Source: Pedobacter polaris
GTDB taxonomy: Bacteria > Bacteroidota > Bacteroidia > Sphingobacteriales > Sphingobacteriaceae
Assembly: GCF_005116505.1 (NCBI RefSeq)
Contig: NZ_SWBR01000001.1
Coordinates: 310,001-374,000 of the forward strand
Length of the DNA: 64,000 nt
Reading direction: 5' to 3'
Shown here: positions 44,149-53,233 of the stretch, in pieces
Layout: every line of letters begins with the position of its first letter
How positions within the stretch are numbered: position 1 is the first letter of the stretch
Program-made: the position numbers and the translations under genes
The notes under the pieces: generated by a model
Database searches by the model: none
Told to the model about the DNA's origin: nothing
Seen by the model: only the letters and a program-made list of their open reading frames with translations

Positions 44149-46560
44149 TTGAAAAAGCTATTTCCCTATTTTTTTACTATTGCATTTATAAATATATTTT
44201 CTTTTAGCGCTTATGCCGCTGAAAAAGGTACTATTAAAGGAAAAGTTGTAGAAGAAGTTGGAGGCTTAGCTGTTCCATTTGCCGTTGTTTCTGTTTCTGA
44301 AGAGGTGGCAGAACAACCAATATTAACCATTCAAACAGATGAAAGTGGTTATTTTAAGTTCATTAACCTAAAGCCCGGAACATACAAGGTAAAAGTTAGC
44401 TACGTTGGCTTTACCAATCTTTTTATAAATGAAATTATTATCACAGAAAAAGATTTCGACAAGAACCTCGGTAACTTAAAGCTAGCAAGTGAGCAAAGTA
44501 ACTTAAATGAAGTTGTAATTACTGCTCAAAAGCCTTTGGTAGAATTTGGTGCAGATGTAATTACTTATAACGTTGGTTCATCTGTTTTAGCAGAGGGAAG
44601 TACAGCAACAGATGTACTTAAAAATGTACCAATGGTTACAGTAGACATTGATGGAAAAGCTACCATTGCTGGCAAAAGAAGTACTAGGGTTTTTATAGAT
44701 GGCAAACCATCTGAGTACATGACTTCCAACATTTCAGACTTACTAAACGTACTTCCATCAGATGCAATTGATAAGATTGAGGTAATGACAAATCCTCCAT
44801 CAAAATATTCTGGAGATGGTGAAGGCATCCTTAATATCGTAATGAAAAAAGGCTTTAAGGTTGGTTTTAATGGCAACTTAGGTATTAATGTTGGTTTACA
44901 GGGCAATACTAATACTTATGGAAATGCAGCTTATAAAGGTAAAAACTATAACCTAAGCGGAAGTGCTGCTTATAGGCAAAATATTGGAAAAGGCAACGGA
45001 GAAAGTTATAGAACTAACTTTTTCCCAGATACTACTTTTTATTATAACCAGTTTAATAATTACGATAACAAAAATAACGGCGGCAACTTTAGAATAGGAT
45101 TTGATTGGGATATCACCCCGAAGCAAAACCTTCGCTTATCAACCAATTACAATGCAAATAGTAGTGATCGGGTGTCTGGTAATCAATTTCATTATCTAAA
45201 TGAAGATTATATAGAAAGCCGCCTTCGTAATCAAGCTAATTTGGGTGACGGCGATAATAAAAATTTTGTTTTTAATGCAGATTATAACCTACAAACAGAT
45301 ACAACAGGTGGTAAATTGGCAATTGGTGTAACCTTAAATACCAACTCCAATAGTGATTTTACATCTTATAACCGAACTTATGCTTTCCCAAGTAATTTAA
45401 ATCCAAGTTTACAGCAAAATAACAATGAAACTGGCAACGATGGTATAACTTTTAACCTTGATTACGATAAACCCGTATTTAAAAAGCGTGATCAATTTGA
45501 GTTTGGGTTAGCCTACAATTATCGTAAAAATAACAATGATCTTTTGGTAGAAAATTTCAATTACACAACTCAAGAATTCATTACCAACCAAAAACTTACC
45601 AATAAGTTTTTCTTTAAAGAAAACATCCTGTCGGCTTATACCGCATATAACTACCGCAAAAATGGATGGAGCCTAAAAACAGGTTTACGAGCAGAATACA
45701 CCAACGTTAATTTTGATCTGTCTACAGGTGAAAAGTATAATGTTAATCCTTATTTAAGCTTATTTCCCAATATCTCTATCAATCACTTTTTTAAGAAACG
45801 TTATAACTTTGGTGCTACTTATAGCGTTCGCATCAATAGACCTCGAGAAAATGCATTAAACCCCCAGGTAAACAATGCAGACACCTTGAATATTTCTTAT
45901 GGAAATCCTAATCTAGAGCCGAATTATACCCATCAAATGGATTTTAGTTTTGGTGCTTTTGGTCAGAAGTGGTCGTTTACTCCAAGAATTTCTTATTCAA
46001 TTAGTAAAGGTGTAATTGAAAGATATCGCATCGTAAATCCGAATGGCATTTCAGAAAGTACTTTTTCCAATGTTGGTTCAAATACTAGAATCGCTTTTTG
46101 GTTAAATGGGAATTTCCGTCCAACTAATAAAATTACTGCCAATGCTAGTTTCAATATTGTACAGGGGAGTTATTCATCTAATCTAAATTCTTCATTAAAT
46201 AGAGACGGCTTAAGCCATGGTGCAACAATAGGTTTTTCTATGCAATTACCTTACAAAACTGCTTTCGAATCTAACCTAAATTACAATAATAACATCACAG
46301 CCCAAGGTAGAAATAAAGGTTCTATCAGTAGTAGTTTTGGCGCTCGCAAAAGCTTCTTCAAAAATATGTGGTCGGTTCGCATAAGTACTAGTGATCCATT
46401 TGGGCGAAGAAATAACAATTCGGTAAGTCAAGGTTTAAACTTTATCTCGCAGAATTATTCTACCAACAACTCAAGCAATGTAAATTTGAGTTTAAATTAT
46501 CGTTTCACTAAAATTAAGTCTACAAAACCTACAATTCCACCACCTCCAGGCAAGCAATAA
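44149..46560 (+). CDS. outer-membrane beta-barrel receptor, second of pair
   Basis: An 803-residue relative of the previous gene with signal peptide (1-24), CarboxypepD_reg-like domain (GTIKGKVVEEVGGLAVPFA), plug domain (VLKNVPMVTVDIDGKATIAG, VFIDGKPSEYM, IDKIEVMTNPPSKYS, GILNIVMKKG) and a barrel of the same type, ending in a Pro-rich tail. The best start is a TTG at 44149, which opens directly with a canonical signal peptide (MKKLFPYFF); no ATG lies in frame between it and the stop of the preceding gene. It is 20 bases after the first receptor. Confidence 0.92.
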   Translation: MKKLFPYFFTIAFINIFSFSAYAAEKGTIKGKVVEEVGGLAVPFAVVSVSEEVAEQPILTIQTDESGYFKFINLKPGTYKVKVSYVGFTNLFINEIIITEKDFDKNLGNLKLASEQSNLNEVVITAQKPLVEFGADVITYNVGSSVLAEGSTATDVLKNVPMVTVDIDGKATIAGKRSTRVFIDGKPSEYMTSNISDLLNVLPSDAIDKIEVMTNPPSKYSGDGEGILNIVMKKGFKVGFNGNLGINVGLQGNTNTYGNAAYKGKNYNLSGSAAYRQNIGKGNGESYRTNFFPDTTFYYNQFNNYDNKNNGGNFRIGFDWDITPKQNLRLSTNYNANSSDRVSGNQFHYLNEDYIESRLRNQANLGDGDNKNFVFNADYNLQTDTTGGKLAIGVTLNTNSNSDFTSYNRTYAFPSNLNPSLQQNNNETGNDGITFNLDYDKPVFKKRDQFEFGLAYNYRKNNNDLLVENFNYTTQEFITNQKLTNKFFFKENILSAYTAYNYRKNGWSLKTGLRAEYTNVNFDLSTGEKYNVNPYLSLFPNISINHFFKKRYNFGATYSVRINRPRENALNPQVNNADTLNISYGNPNLEPNYTHQMDFSFGAFGQKWSFTPRISYSISKGVIERYRIVNPNGISESTFSNVGSNTRIAFWLNGNFRPTNKITANASFNIVQGSYSSNLNSSLNRDGLSHGATIGFSMQLPYKTAFESNLNYNNNITAQGRNKGSISSSFGARKSFFKNMWSVRISTSDPFGRRNNNSVSQGLNFISQNYSTNNSSNVNLSLNYRFTKIKSTKPTIPPPPGKQ

Positions 46561-46943
46561 ACAATTGTAAGCCATCATAAACCTCCTACTCAGAGCCAAT
46601 ACAAGTATTATTCAAACGAAAGATGGACGTAAGATGGACGAAAGACAAGTACTCAACCATATCATTAATGAGCTTGCTTTCCTAACTAGCAGTGTAGGTG
46701 ACTTTGAATGATTATTATTAACTTAATGAGGACAATAGTTTTTTTACTGTTTATCAATATATAATCGATAAACATCTGAATAACCAATGCAAAAATTGCT
46801 CACTGATTTTCGCAAACATGTTGATTCAAAAGATAACTATGCTTATTTTCTTTCTACAGCAAGTATGCTATGGACAACATTTTTCCTCTTGTTTCTTTTG
46901 TAGTCAACTATATTATTTCATCAAAGCTCCGTATCTTGCAAAC
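46561..46943. other. intergenic gap with a short direct repeat
   Basis: These 383 bases hold no convincing gene. A direct repeat AGATGGACG occurs at 46621-46629 and 46632-46640, inside GAAAGATGGACGTAAGATG. The reading frame of the following NUDIX gene can be extended back to 46818, but that extension is AT-rich, not conserved in composition and starts from no known domain. A promoter-like TATCTTGC stands just before the chosen NUDIX ATG. Confidence 0.5.
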
Positions 46944-47498
46944 ATGAGCGAGAGCAATCCATGGAAAGTTTTAAGCAGTGAAGAAATTTATGACAATAAC
47001 TGGATTACGGTAACTGAACATCAAGTTTTAAACCCTGCTGGTGGCAAAGGAATTTATGGCGAAGTTCACTTTAAAAACATTGCTATTGGCATTTTACCAT
47101 TAGATAATGAATACAACACTTGGTTAGTTGGACAATATCGCTTTCCAACAAAAAATTACAGTTGGGAAATTGTGGAGGGTGGCGGACCATTAGGAATTGA
47201 TCCTATAGAAAGTGCGAAAAGAGAACTTGTAGAAGAAACTGGAATAATTGCCAATCGCTTTACAGAAATACAGCAAATGCATTTATCAAATTCTGTTAGC
47301 GATGAATTGGCAATTATTTTCATAGCTCAAGAATTACAAATGGGACAATCTTCTCCTGAGGAAACCGAAGAATTGACAATTCGAAAAGTACCTTTTACAG
47401 CAGCTTACCAAATGGTTATTGACGGAGAAATAATAGATAGCATAAGTGTAGCTGCCATTTTAAAAACCAAAATATTAATACAAGAAGGAAAAATTTAA
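46944..47498 (+). CDS. NUDIX hydrolase (ADP-ribose pyrophosphatase-like)
   Basis: A 184-residue NUDIX enzyme. The box reads GGGPLGIDPIESAKRELVEE followed by TGI, with the REL-EE-G core intact but an Ile where the first box Glu is usual. The N-terminal region (NPWKVLSSEEIYDNNWITV) matches ADP-sugar pyrophosphatases, which cleave ADP-ribose or similar nucleotide sugars. I chose the ATG at 46944 because homology begins there and a TATCTTGC promoter-like element sits directly upstream; the upstream ATG at 46818 adds 42 unlikely residues. The acyltransferase gene follows after five bases. Confidence 0.88.
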   Translation: MSESNPWKVLSSEEIYDNNWITVTEHQVLNPAGGKGIYGEVHFKNIAIGILPLDNEYNTWLVGQYRFPTKNYSWEIVEGGGPLGIDPIESAKRELVEETGIIANRFTEIQQMHLSNSVSDELAIIFIAQELQMGQSSPEETEELTIRKVPFTAAYQMVIDGEIIDSISVAAILKTKILIQEGKI

Positions 47499-47503
47499 AT
47501 TAC

Positions 47504-48250
47504 ATGAGCAAATTTTTAGGCTATATATTCACTCCCATATTTTATATTTTATTTTTTGGATTTCTTTGTATTTTTCACCCTATACAATGGGTTTGTTATA
47601 AATTTTTTGGCTATAATGCACATAAAGTTTCTGTAGATTTTTTAAACTTTTTTTTAACTTATAGCAATTGGGCCTTATTTAACTCAGTCACTTTTATCAA
47701 TCATCAAAATCTGTCATCAGATAAACCAATTATCTTTGTAGCAAATCACCAAAGCATGTATGATATTCCTGGAATGATTTGGAACTTGAAAAAGCACCAC
47801 CCTAAGTTCATATCTAAAATAGAATTGACTAAAAACATTCCTTCCATTTCTTATAATTTAAGAGTTGGCGGCGGTGCTAATATCAACAGAAAAGACAGTA
47901 AACAAGCCGTTTCAGAATTGATAAAGTTAGGTAGAAGAATGAAAGAAAATACTTGGAGCGCTGTGATATTTGCAGAGGGCACAAGGGCAAAAGATGGTAA
48001 GCTCAAGCCATTTCAGGTAGGCGGAATTGCAACTCTTTTAAAAGGGGCACCTGATGCTTTGGTTGTTCCAGTAGCTATAGAAAATTCATGGAAAATTGTG
48101 CGTTATGGAATGTTTCCTTTAACCGTTGGAAATCCAATCCGATGGTCAGTTTTAACTCCTATAGACAAAACAGATAAAAATGCTGAGGAAATAGTATTAG
48201 CAGCAGAAAATGCGATTAGAGCAAAACTAAATCAACTATTACCATTATGA
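47504..48250 (+). CDS. 1-acyl-sn-glycerol-3-phosphate acyltransferase (PlsC-like)
   Basis: A 248-residue membrane enzyme that acylates lysophosphatidic acid in phospholipid synthesis. Visible are an N-terminal membrane segment, the catalytic NHQSMYD (HX4D) motif, the LRVGGGANINRKD substrate-binding segment, and the FAEGTRAKDG motif. Length is normal for the family. It starts five bases after the NUDIX gene and overlaps the TraB/GumN gene by four bases, so the three form a compact operon of loosely related functions. Confidence 0.92.
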   Translation: MSKFLGYIFTPIFYILFFGFLCIFHPIQWVCYKFFGYNAHKVSVDFLNFFLTYSNWALFNSVTFINHQNLSSDKPIIFVANHQSMYDIPGMIWNLKKHHPKFISKIELTKNIPSISYNLRVGGGANINRKDSKQAVSELIKLGRRMKENTWSAVIFAEGTRAKDGKLKPFQVGGIATLLKGAPDALVVPVAIENSWKIVRYGMFPLTVGNPIRWSVLTPIDKTDKNAEEIVLAAENAIRAKLNQLLPL

Positions 48251-49125
48251 GACTAATCCAATACATTTTAATCTGCTTTTTAGGTCTCGGCTTATGTGCT
48301 AATGCGCAAACCAAAAACCCAGACAACACTTTACTTTGGGAAATTTCTGGCAACTCTTTAACCAAACCATCTTACATTTTTGGCACATATCATTTTGCAG
48401 ATAAAGGTTTTGTAGACACCATGAAAGTGGTTAATGAGAAGTTAGCGGCAGCAGACATGGTAGTTGGAGAATTGATTATCAATAAAGAGATGGCTGTGAA
48501 ACTAATGCCATATATGATTTTGAAAAACAATTCATTAGACAAAATTTTATCGCCAACCGAATATAAAATGGTTGATGACTATTTAAGCACATTAGGGCAG
48601 TACAAGCTTAAAATGTTCAATATGTTTAGCCCAATGGCTTTGCAAGCATTCATCATTCAAATGACTGCTCCAAAAACTTTTACCGATACTAATCCAGCAA
48701 TTGACCAATATTTTCAGGATTATGGCAACGCGAATAATAAGGAGGTAATAGGCTTAGAAACTATAGAAGAACAAGGTCAAATTTTGTTTGGAAGCAGCAT
48801 AGAAAGACAAAAGCAAATGCTAGTTAACTACGTTAAAGAAGAAAAAAAGAATAAAATTGCAAGTGAGAAACTCTACAAGGATTACATTTCACAGAACTTG
48901 AAAGCTACCGAAAAAACATTCACCAAACTCGATGGCTTTACACCAGAAGAAGCTGATAGATTATTGAAAAACCGCAATATCAAATGGATTGAAAAGCTAC
49001 CTACATTAATGCAGAATAAAAGTTTATTTATTGCAGTTGGCGCAGGGCATTTGGTTGGTAAAGATGGCTTAATTAAAAGATTAAGAGCACAAGGTTATAC
49101 GGTTAAACCTGTGTCAACGAATTAA
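48247..49125 (+). CDS. TraB/GumN family protein
   Basis: A 292-residue protein with a signal peptide (1-21) and a TraB/GumN domain. The conserved motifs are WEISGN, IFGTYHFAD with the GTYH element, a central helix-rich part (LKMFNMFSPMALQAF), and FIAVGAGHLVGKDGLIKRL near the end. This family has a proposed metalloprotease-like fold (Tiki-related) and is usually periplasmic in bacteria, with unknown substrate. It overlaps the acyltransferase gene by four bases. A palindromic repeat follows. Confidence 0.9.
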   Translation: MRLIQYILICFLGLGLCANAQTKNPDNTLLWEISGNSLTKPSYIFGTYHFADKGFVDTMKVVNEKLAAADMVVGELIINKEMAVKLMPYMILKNNSLDKILSPTEYKMVDDYLSTLGQYKLKMFNMFSPMALQAFIIQMTAPKTFTDTNPAIDQYFQDYGNANNKEVIGLETIEEQGQILFGSSIERQKQMLVNYVKEEKKNKIASEKLYKDYISQNLKATEKTFTKLDGFTPEEADRLLKNRNIKWIEKLPTLMQNKSLFIAVGAGHLVGKDGLIKRLRAQGYTVKPVSTN

Positions 49126-49132
49126 AAACGTT

Positions 49133-49207
49133 TTGTCATTCCGGCTTTGGAGCAATCTATAAAGATGAGTTAAACCAATAGATTCTTCGCTTCGCTCTGA
49201 ATGACAA
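49133..49207. repeat. interspersed palindromic (REP-like) element, copy C
   Basis: Terminal arms TTGTCATTC (49133-49141) and GAATGACAA (49199-49207) are identical to those of copy B at 10276, while the interior differs, as expected for a diverged repeat family. It stands between the convergent ends of the TraB/GumN gene and the LytTR response-regulator gene and may serve as a transcript end. Confidence 0.7.
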
Positions 49208-49213
49208 TGTAAT

Positions 49214-49966
49214 TTAAATATTCTTTCCGTCTATCAGTTTAAAGAACTCATCCCTGTAAGTATCTCCAATAGGAATAATCTTCGAAGCAATTGAAATTCT
49301 ACTACGTTCTATACTTTCAATTTTATCTAATGCTATAATATAAGATTTGTGCACCCTAATAAAATCACCTTTAGGTAGAGTTTCTTCCATCTTTTTCATG
49401 TTCTGTAGCGTAATAATCCGTTCAGTTTTAGTAAAAATAGAAATGTAATCTTTTAGTCCTTCGATATAGAGAATGTCGTCTAATTGAATTTTTTGAATTT
49501 TATGTTCTGTTTTTACGAAAATAAAATCTTGCACCTGTTGTTGTACTGGCGCAGACATTATCCCCTGAATTTGTGGTGGTTCTGGAGCAGGAGCTACAGG
49601 TTCGGCTTTTAGCATTTGATTGTGAACTTTCTCTACTGCTTTATAAAAACGATCAAATGCGATAGGTTTCAATAAATAATCAGAAACATTTAAATCATAA
49701 CTTTCTAGCGCGTATTGCGAGTAAGCTGTAGTTAAAATATAATTGGCTTTTCCGCTAGCAATCTTCAAGAACTGAATTCCAGTTAAATCTGGCATTTGGA
49801 TATCTAGAAACACTAAATCTACTCCTCCTGCTTGCACCAGCTGTAAAGCTTCAATTGCATTTTCGGTACGTTTCACCAGTTGCAAAAACGGAACCTTAGA
49901 AACATAATCCTCAATAATATCAAGCGCTAAAGGCTCGTCGTCAACAGCAATACATTTTAATATCAT
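49214..49966 (-). CDS. LytTR-type DNA-binding response regulator
   Basis: A 250-residue regulator with an N-terminal receiver domain (phosphoacceptor Asp 55 in LVFLDIQMPDLTG), a Pro/Ala-rich linker, and a C-terminal LytTR DNA-binding domain (about 150-248, IFVKTEHKIQKIQLDDILYI, GDFIRVHKSYIIALDKI). Its gene overlaps the upstream histidine kinase gene by four bases, so they are a cognate pair. The nearest divergent transcription unit encodes a membrane peptide and ABC transporter, a plausible target by location only. Confidence 0.93.
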   Translation of the reverse strand: MILKCIAVDDEPLALDIIEDYVSKVPFLQLVKRTENAIEALQLVQAGGVDLVFLDIQMPDLTGIQFLKIASGKANYILTTAYSQYALESYDLNVSDYLLKPIAFDRFYKAVEKVHNQMLKAEPVAPAPEPPQIQGIMSAPVQQQVQDFIFVKTEHKIQKIQLDDILYIEGLKDYISIFTKTERIITLQNMKKMEETLPKGDFIRVHKSYIIALDKIESIERSRISIASKIIPIGDTYRDEFFKLIDGKNI

Positions 49967-50991
49967 AAGTCTAGCATCAATTCTGTGGTATAATGAGTAG
50001 CCGAATTTACAATATTTAATTTATACCTATCGGGATAAAGTAACTGCAACCTTCGTTCTACATTGTTTAATCCAACACCACCCATGGCATCTTTATTGGT
50101 TTTATTTTTCTTATTGCTTACACTAAAATGAAGTATTTTTTGATTGGCAATAATGTTGATTTTAATCGGGTCTTCAGGATCGTTTGCAACCCCATGCTTA
50201 AAAGCATTCTCAACAAATGAGATGAGAATTAAAGGAACAATTTTCTGTCCATCAATTTCTCCATTAATGGTGATATTTACCGCAGCGCCATCTTTAAATC
50301 TCAATTTCTGTAATTCTACAAAACTTGTTACATATTCTACTTCCTTACTTAAATCTACCCAACTGTCATTACTTTCATAAATCATATAACGCATAATCTC
50401 CGAAAGTTTTAAAATGGCATCAGCAGTTTTTTCAGATTTCTGATAGGCTAAAGAATAGATATTATTTAAAGAGTTAAATAAAAAATGTGGATTGAGTTGA
50501 GACTTTAAGAATTGTAATTCCATATCCTTTTTCTCGCTTTCTAAACTGCGTTGAATTTTTTCATTAGAAAACCAATCGACAGAAAATTTAATAATACAAC
50601 TACTTACCAATACAAAGCCAGAAAAAAAAGTAGAAACAATTACATATTCATTAACTGATATATGGTGTATTTCTCCTTTTCTGCCAATAGATTGAAGCAA
50701 ATCTTCAGGATTTAATACGGCAATTGTAGTTTTAATTAATACACTCGCAGCTAAAATAAAAACAAAGCTAAATACATATAACCAATACTTTTTCCGTTTT
50801 TGAATAAATTCTGGAATTAAGAATATATAGTTAATGTAAAATGCCGATAGATTTAAAACACTAAATAAGCCATAAGAATATACCAAATCTAATGTGGTAT
50901 GTTTTTGGCCAAAGAAAATAGTTGCCAATGCAATCATTAACATGGTTAGCCAGAACAAGGAATGCATTATTATTGCACCTTTACTTTTCAT
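49963..50991 (-). CDS. LytS-like sensor histidine kinase
   Basis: A 342-residue kinase with four membrane helices in the first 140 residues, short loops and no large sensor domain, then the His_kinase (LytS/YehU) domain: His 169 in SQLNPHFLFNSLNN, an asparagine box SFVENAFKHGV, and a glycine segment MGGVGLNNVERRL. It should phosphorylate the adjacent LytTR regulator. The signal is not predictable; with only membrane helices, it may detect a lipophilic or membrane-derived cue. Divergent from the small peptide gene by 254 bases. Confidence 0.93.
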   Translation of the reverse strand: MKSKGAIIMHSLFWLTMLMIALATIFFGQKHTTLDLVYSYGLFSVLNLSAFYINYIFLIPEFIQKRKKYWLYVFSFVFILAASVLIKTTIAVLNPEDLLQSIGRKGEIHHISVNEYVIVSTFFSGFVLVSSCIIKFSVDWFSNEKIQRSLESEKKDMELQFLKSQLNPHFLFNSLNNIYSLAYQKSEKTADAILKLSEIMRYMIYESNDSWVDLSKEVEYVTSFVELQKLRFKDGAAVNITINGEIDGQKIVPLILISFVENAFKHGVANDPEDPIKINIIANQKILHFSVSNKKNKTNKDAMGGVGLNNVERRLQLLYPDRYKLNIVNSATHYTTELMLDL

Positions 50992-51245
50992 AAGTTTATA
51001 TTTTAATTGTGCCTCTAATCACATCCAAAGTAAATATACTATTTATTTTATGCTACCACTTTCGACGAACTGGCATTTTTATTCTACCAAAAGGCTAATT
51101 CAGGCAACCACCTACAAAACTAGCCTTTTTGACCGTTTATCTATAATAAATTGCACTTCGTCTAAAACATTTTAGTAGGTTTTTTTTAATTATTCTATTT
51201 GTTCAACAAAACAAAACGAATACATAAAACCTAAATAAAAAGACC

Positions 51246-51422
51246 ATGAAAAAGTTATCGAACGTATCGCCTTTCTTACTTTTATTATTTCCAGTGTTTA
51301 TCATGATGGTGTTAGCTTTTGCTATTAGCACAACTAATAACCAAGATGAAGAAGTTGCTTTAAAAACAACAACTACTGCTACAAACAATATTGTTAAAGC
51401 TACAACTGCAATTTTAAAATAA
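51246..51422 (+). CDS. 58-residue membrane peptide ahead of an ABC transporter
   Basis: This short gene encodes a peptide of 58 residues that starts MKKLSNVSPFLLLLFP, has a hydrophobic segment at about 9-27 and a hydrophilic Thr/Ala-rich tail (about 28-58) after it. The ATG is preceded by an AT-rich leader and the TAA ends one base before the ABC ATP-binding gene, which indicates translational linkage. It could be a small exported or membrane-bound peptide, a leader peptide, or an accessory to the transporter. I recognise no family. The tight spacing and codon content support a real gene. Confidence 0.6.
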   Translation: MKKLSNVSPFLLLLFPVFIMMVLAFAISTTNNQDEEVALKTTTTATNNIVKATTAILK

Positions 51423-51423
51423 C

Positions 51424-52332
51424 ATGAGCAATTTCGCTATAGAAACTGTTGGCCTAAACTATAATTTCGGTTCGCAAACTGTTGTTAAAGATTTGTCTTT
51501 GCAAGTACCGAAAGGAAGCATTTATGGTTTCTTAGGACCAAATGGTGCAGGAAAGACTACTACTATAAAAATTCTTTTAAATCTTTTGCAATCTCCATCA
51601 GACCAAGTTTTTATTTTTGGTAAGGAGATAAATTCAAATCGCATTGCGAGCTTAAAACGAATGGGAGCTTTGGTAGAGCAACCTGCAATATATGCACACT
51701 TAACAGGAAAAGAAAACTTAGTTAACCGTTGCATCCTTTTAGGGATTAAAAAAAGCAAGTGTGCAGAAATGTTAAGCTTAGTTGGTTTAACAGATGCTGC
51801 AAATAAAAAAGCTGGTAAATATTCGTTAGGCATGAAACAGCGTTTAGGAATTGCCTTGGCTTTAATATCAGACCCTGAGTTATTGCTATTAGACGAACCC
51901 ACTAATGGTTTAGATCCTAACGGAATTATCGAGATAAGAAATTTAATGATTGATTTGACAACTAAACATGGCAAAACCATTTTAGTATCAAGCCATTTAT
52001 TAGCAGAAATTGAAAGAACTGCCACACATGTTGGTATCATCAATAAAGGCGAGCTGTTGTTTCAGGGAACAATTGGTGACCTACATGATCTAAGCAAGCC
52101 TTCTGTAAAAATTGAAACAGATAATCAAGAAAAAGCAATTGAAATTTTAACAAAAGCAGGTGCAGAAATTGTTCAAGAAGATGAGCAAACGGTATCAGTA
52201 ATTTTTAAAACCAAAGAAGACATGGGCAATATGAATGCTCTATTAATACAAAATGGCATCTCAGTTTATAGTATAGGTAAAGAAAGGAAAGATCTAGAAA
52301 ATTTATTCTTAGACATTACTTCAAAAAATTAA
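51424..52332 (+). CDS. ABC transporter ATP-binding protein (ABC-2/BcrA type)
   Basis: A 302-residue ATPase with Walker A GPNGAGKTT (38-46), Q-loop segment ALVEQPAIYAHLTG, signature YSLGMKQRLGIALAL, Walker B LLLLDEPTNGLD and the H-loop VSSHLL. The C-terminal 80 residues form the extra domain of the bacitracin/NatA-type subfamily. It powers export by the adjacent permease, possibly of peptides, lipids or ions. Directly preceded by the 58-residue peptide gene and followed after 47 bases by the permease gene. Confidence 0.93.
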   Translation: MSNFAIETVGLNYNFGSQTVVKDLSLQVPKGSIYGFLGPNGAGKTTTIKILLNLLQSPSDQVFIFGKEINSNRIASLKRMGALVEQPAIYAHLTGKENLVNRCILLGIKKSKCAEMLSLVGLTDAANKKAGKYSLGMKQRLGIALALISDPELLLLDEPTNGLDPNGIIEIRNLMIDLTTKHGKTILVSSHLLAEIERTATHVGIINKGELLFQGTIGDLHDLSKPSVKIETDNQEKAIEILTKAGAEIVQEDEQTVSVIFKTKEDMGNMNALLIQNGISVYSIGKERKDLENLFLDITSKN

Positions 52333-52334
52333 CC

Positions 52335-52348
52335 GAGCTTGTAAGCTC
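52335..52348. repeat. small hairpin between the ABC ATPase and permease genes
   Basis: GAGCTT-GT-AAGCTC is a perfect six-base inverted repeat, located two bases after the ATPase gene stop. There is no T tract, so it is more likely a processing or attenuating hairpin than a full terminator. Confidence 0.4.
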
Positions 52349-52379
52349 ATGGATACCAAAATAAATATAAATCAATAAT

Positions 52380-53174
52380 ATGCGTTCATTATACATATCA
52401 TTAGTCTCAGAATTTTATAAATCTCGCAAAACCCTAGCTTTTTGGGCTGCAATCATTTTACCAGTTCTTATTTGTGGTCTTATAGCTTTTGGTTTTTATA
52501 CCAGTGCAGATAAAGTTTTAAAAAACAATTACCCAGGGTTAGCACTTTGGGCACAATATAGTGGTGCAGCTTTAAATGTTATGGGGATGTTAATCTTACC
52601 GTTCTATGTAATGTTTATGGCTTTTTCTGTCAATAACATAGAACATAAAAATGATACTTGGAAAACACTTTTTACCCAGCCATTAAACAAGTTTTCTATA
52701 TATGCTGCGAAATATTTATATGCGGTAATGTTATTGTTTATCTGTTTACTCTTATTTGTTGTTTTAACATTTGCAACAGGGTATTTACTTCAGGTATTGG
52801 TGCCAAAATATACTTTTAACGATTATAACCCAATGCTAATTTTAACCAAATTCTATAGTAAGTTATTCTTGGCATCATTAGGCATCCTATCCCTGCAATT
52901 TGTATTGAGTTTAATATGGTCTGATTTTCTAAAACCAATGGGCATAGGATTTATTGGAACAATTATGGGAATAATTACCGCTAACGTAGGCTGGAAATAT
53001 GCGTACCTAATTCCTTACAGCGACCCTACTTTAGCATTAAGAGTTACAAGAGCAAAAGGAGCTAAAGTTGAAGACTTTCCAATATTTACACAAGAAATTT
53101 GGGTAAGCGTAATATTTGCAGCTGCAATGTTCATCATAGGTTATTTCATTTTATTAAAAAGAAATATCAAATAA
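52380..53174 (+). CDS. ABC-2 type transporter permease
   Basis: A 264-residue inner-membrane protein with six hydrophobic segments (about 19-41, 60-80, 104-130, 155-172, 190-210, 242-260), the architecture of ABC-2 permeases of the bacitracin-export type. The N-terminal cytoplasmic segment (SLVSEFYKSRKTLAFW) is typical. It pairs with the upstream ATP-binding protein. The substrate is unknown; the location next to a LytTR two-component pair suggests regulated export. Confidence 0.87.
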   Translation: MRSLYISLVSEFYKSRKTLAFWAAIILPVLICGLIAFGFYTSADKVLKNNYPGLALWAQYSGAALNVMGMLILPFYVMFMAFSVNNIEHKNDTWKTLFTQPLNKFSIYAAKYLYAVMLLFICLLLFVVLTFATGYLLQVLVPKYTFNDYNPMLILTKFYSKLFLASLGILSLQFVLSLIWSDFLKPMGIGFIGTIMGIITANVGWKYAYLIPYSDPTLALRVTRAKGAKVEDFPIFTQEIWVSVIFAAAMFIIGYFILLKRNIK

Positions 53175-53200
53175 GATTTTAGTTTAGTTTTAGTTAAGTA

Positions 53201-53223
53201 GGCGGTTAGTTACCGCCTTTTTT
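53201..53223 (+). terminator. intrinsic terminator after the ABC transporter operon
   Basis: GGCGGT (53201-53206) and ACCGCC (53212-53217) form a GC-rich six-base stem with a TAGTT loop, followed by TTTTTT. This is a clean intrinsic terminator for the transporter genes and faces the end of the convergent M28 peptidase gene. Confidence 0.8.
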
Positions 53224-53233
53224 GTTCTTTAAG

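Noticed and set aside
46818..46943. 42-residue N-terminal extension of the NUDIX protein
   Set aside because: Homology to NUDIX enzymes starts at the ATG at 46944, and a TATCTTGC promoter-like element lies inside the extension just before it.
53159..53175. A further gene after the ABC permease
   Set aside because: The bases after the stop lead straight into an intrinsic terminator.
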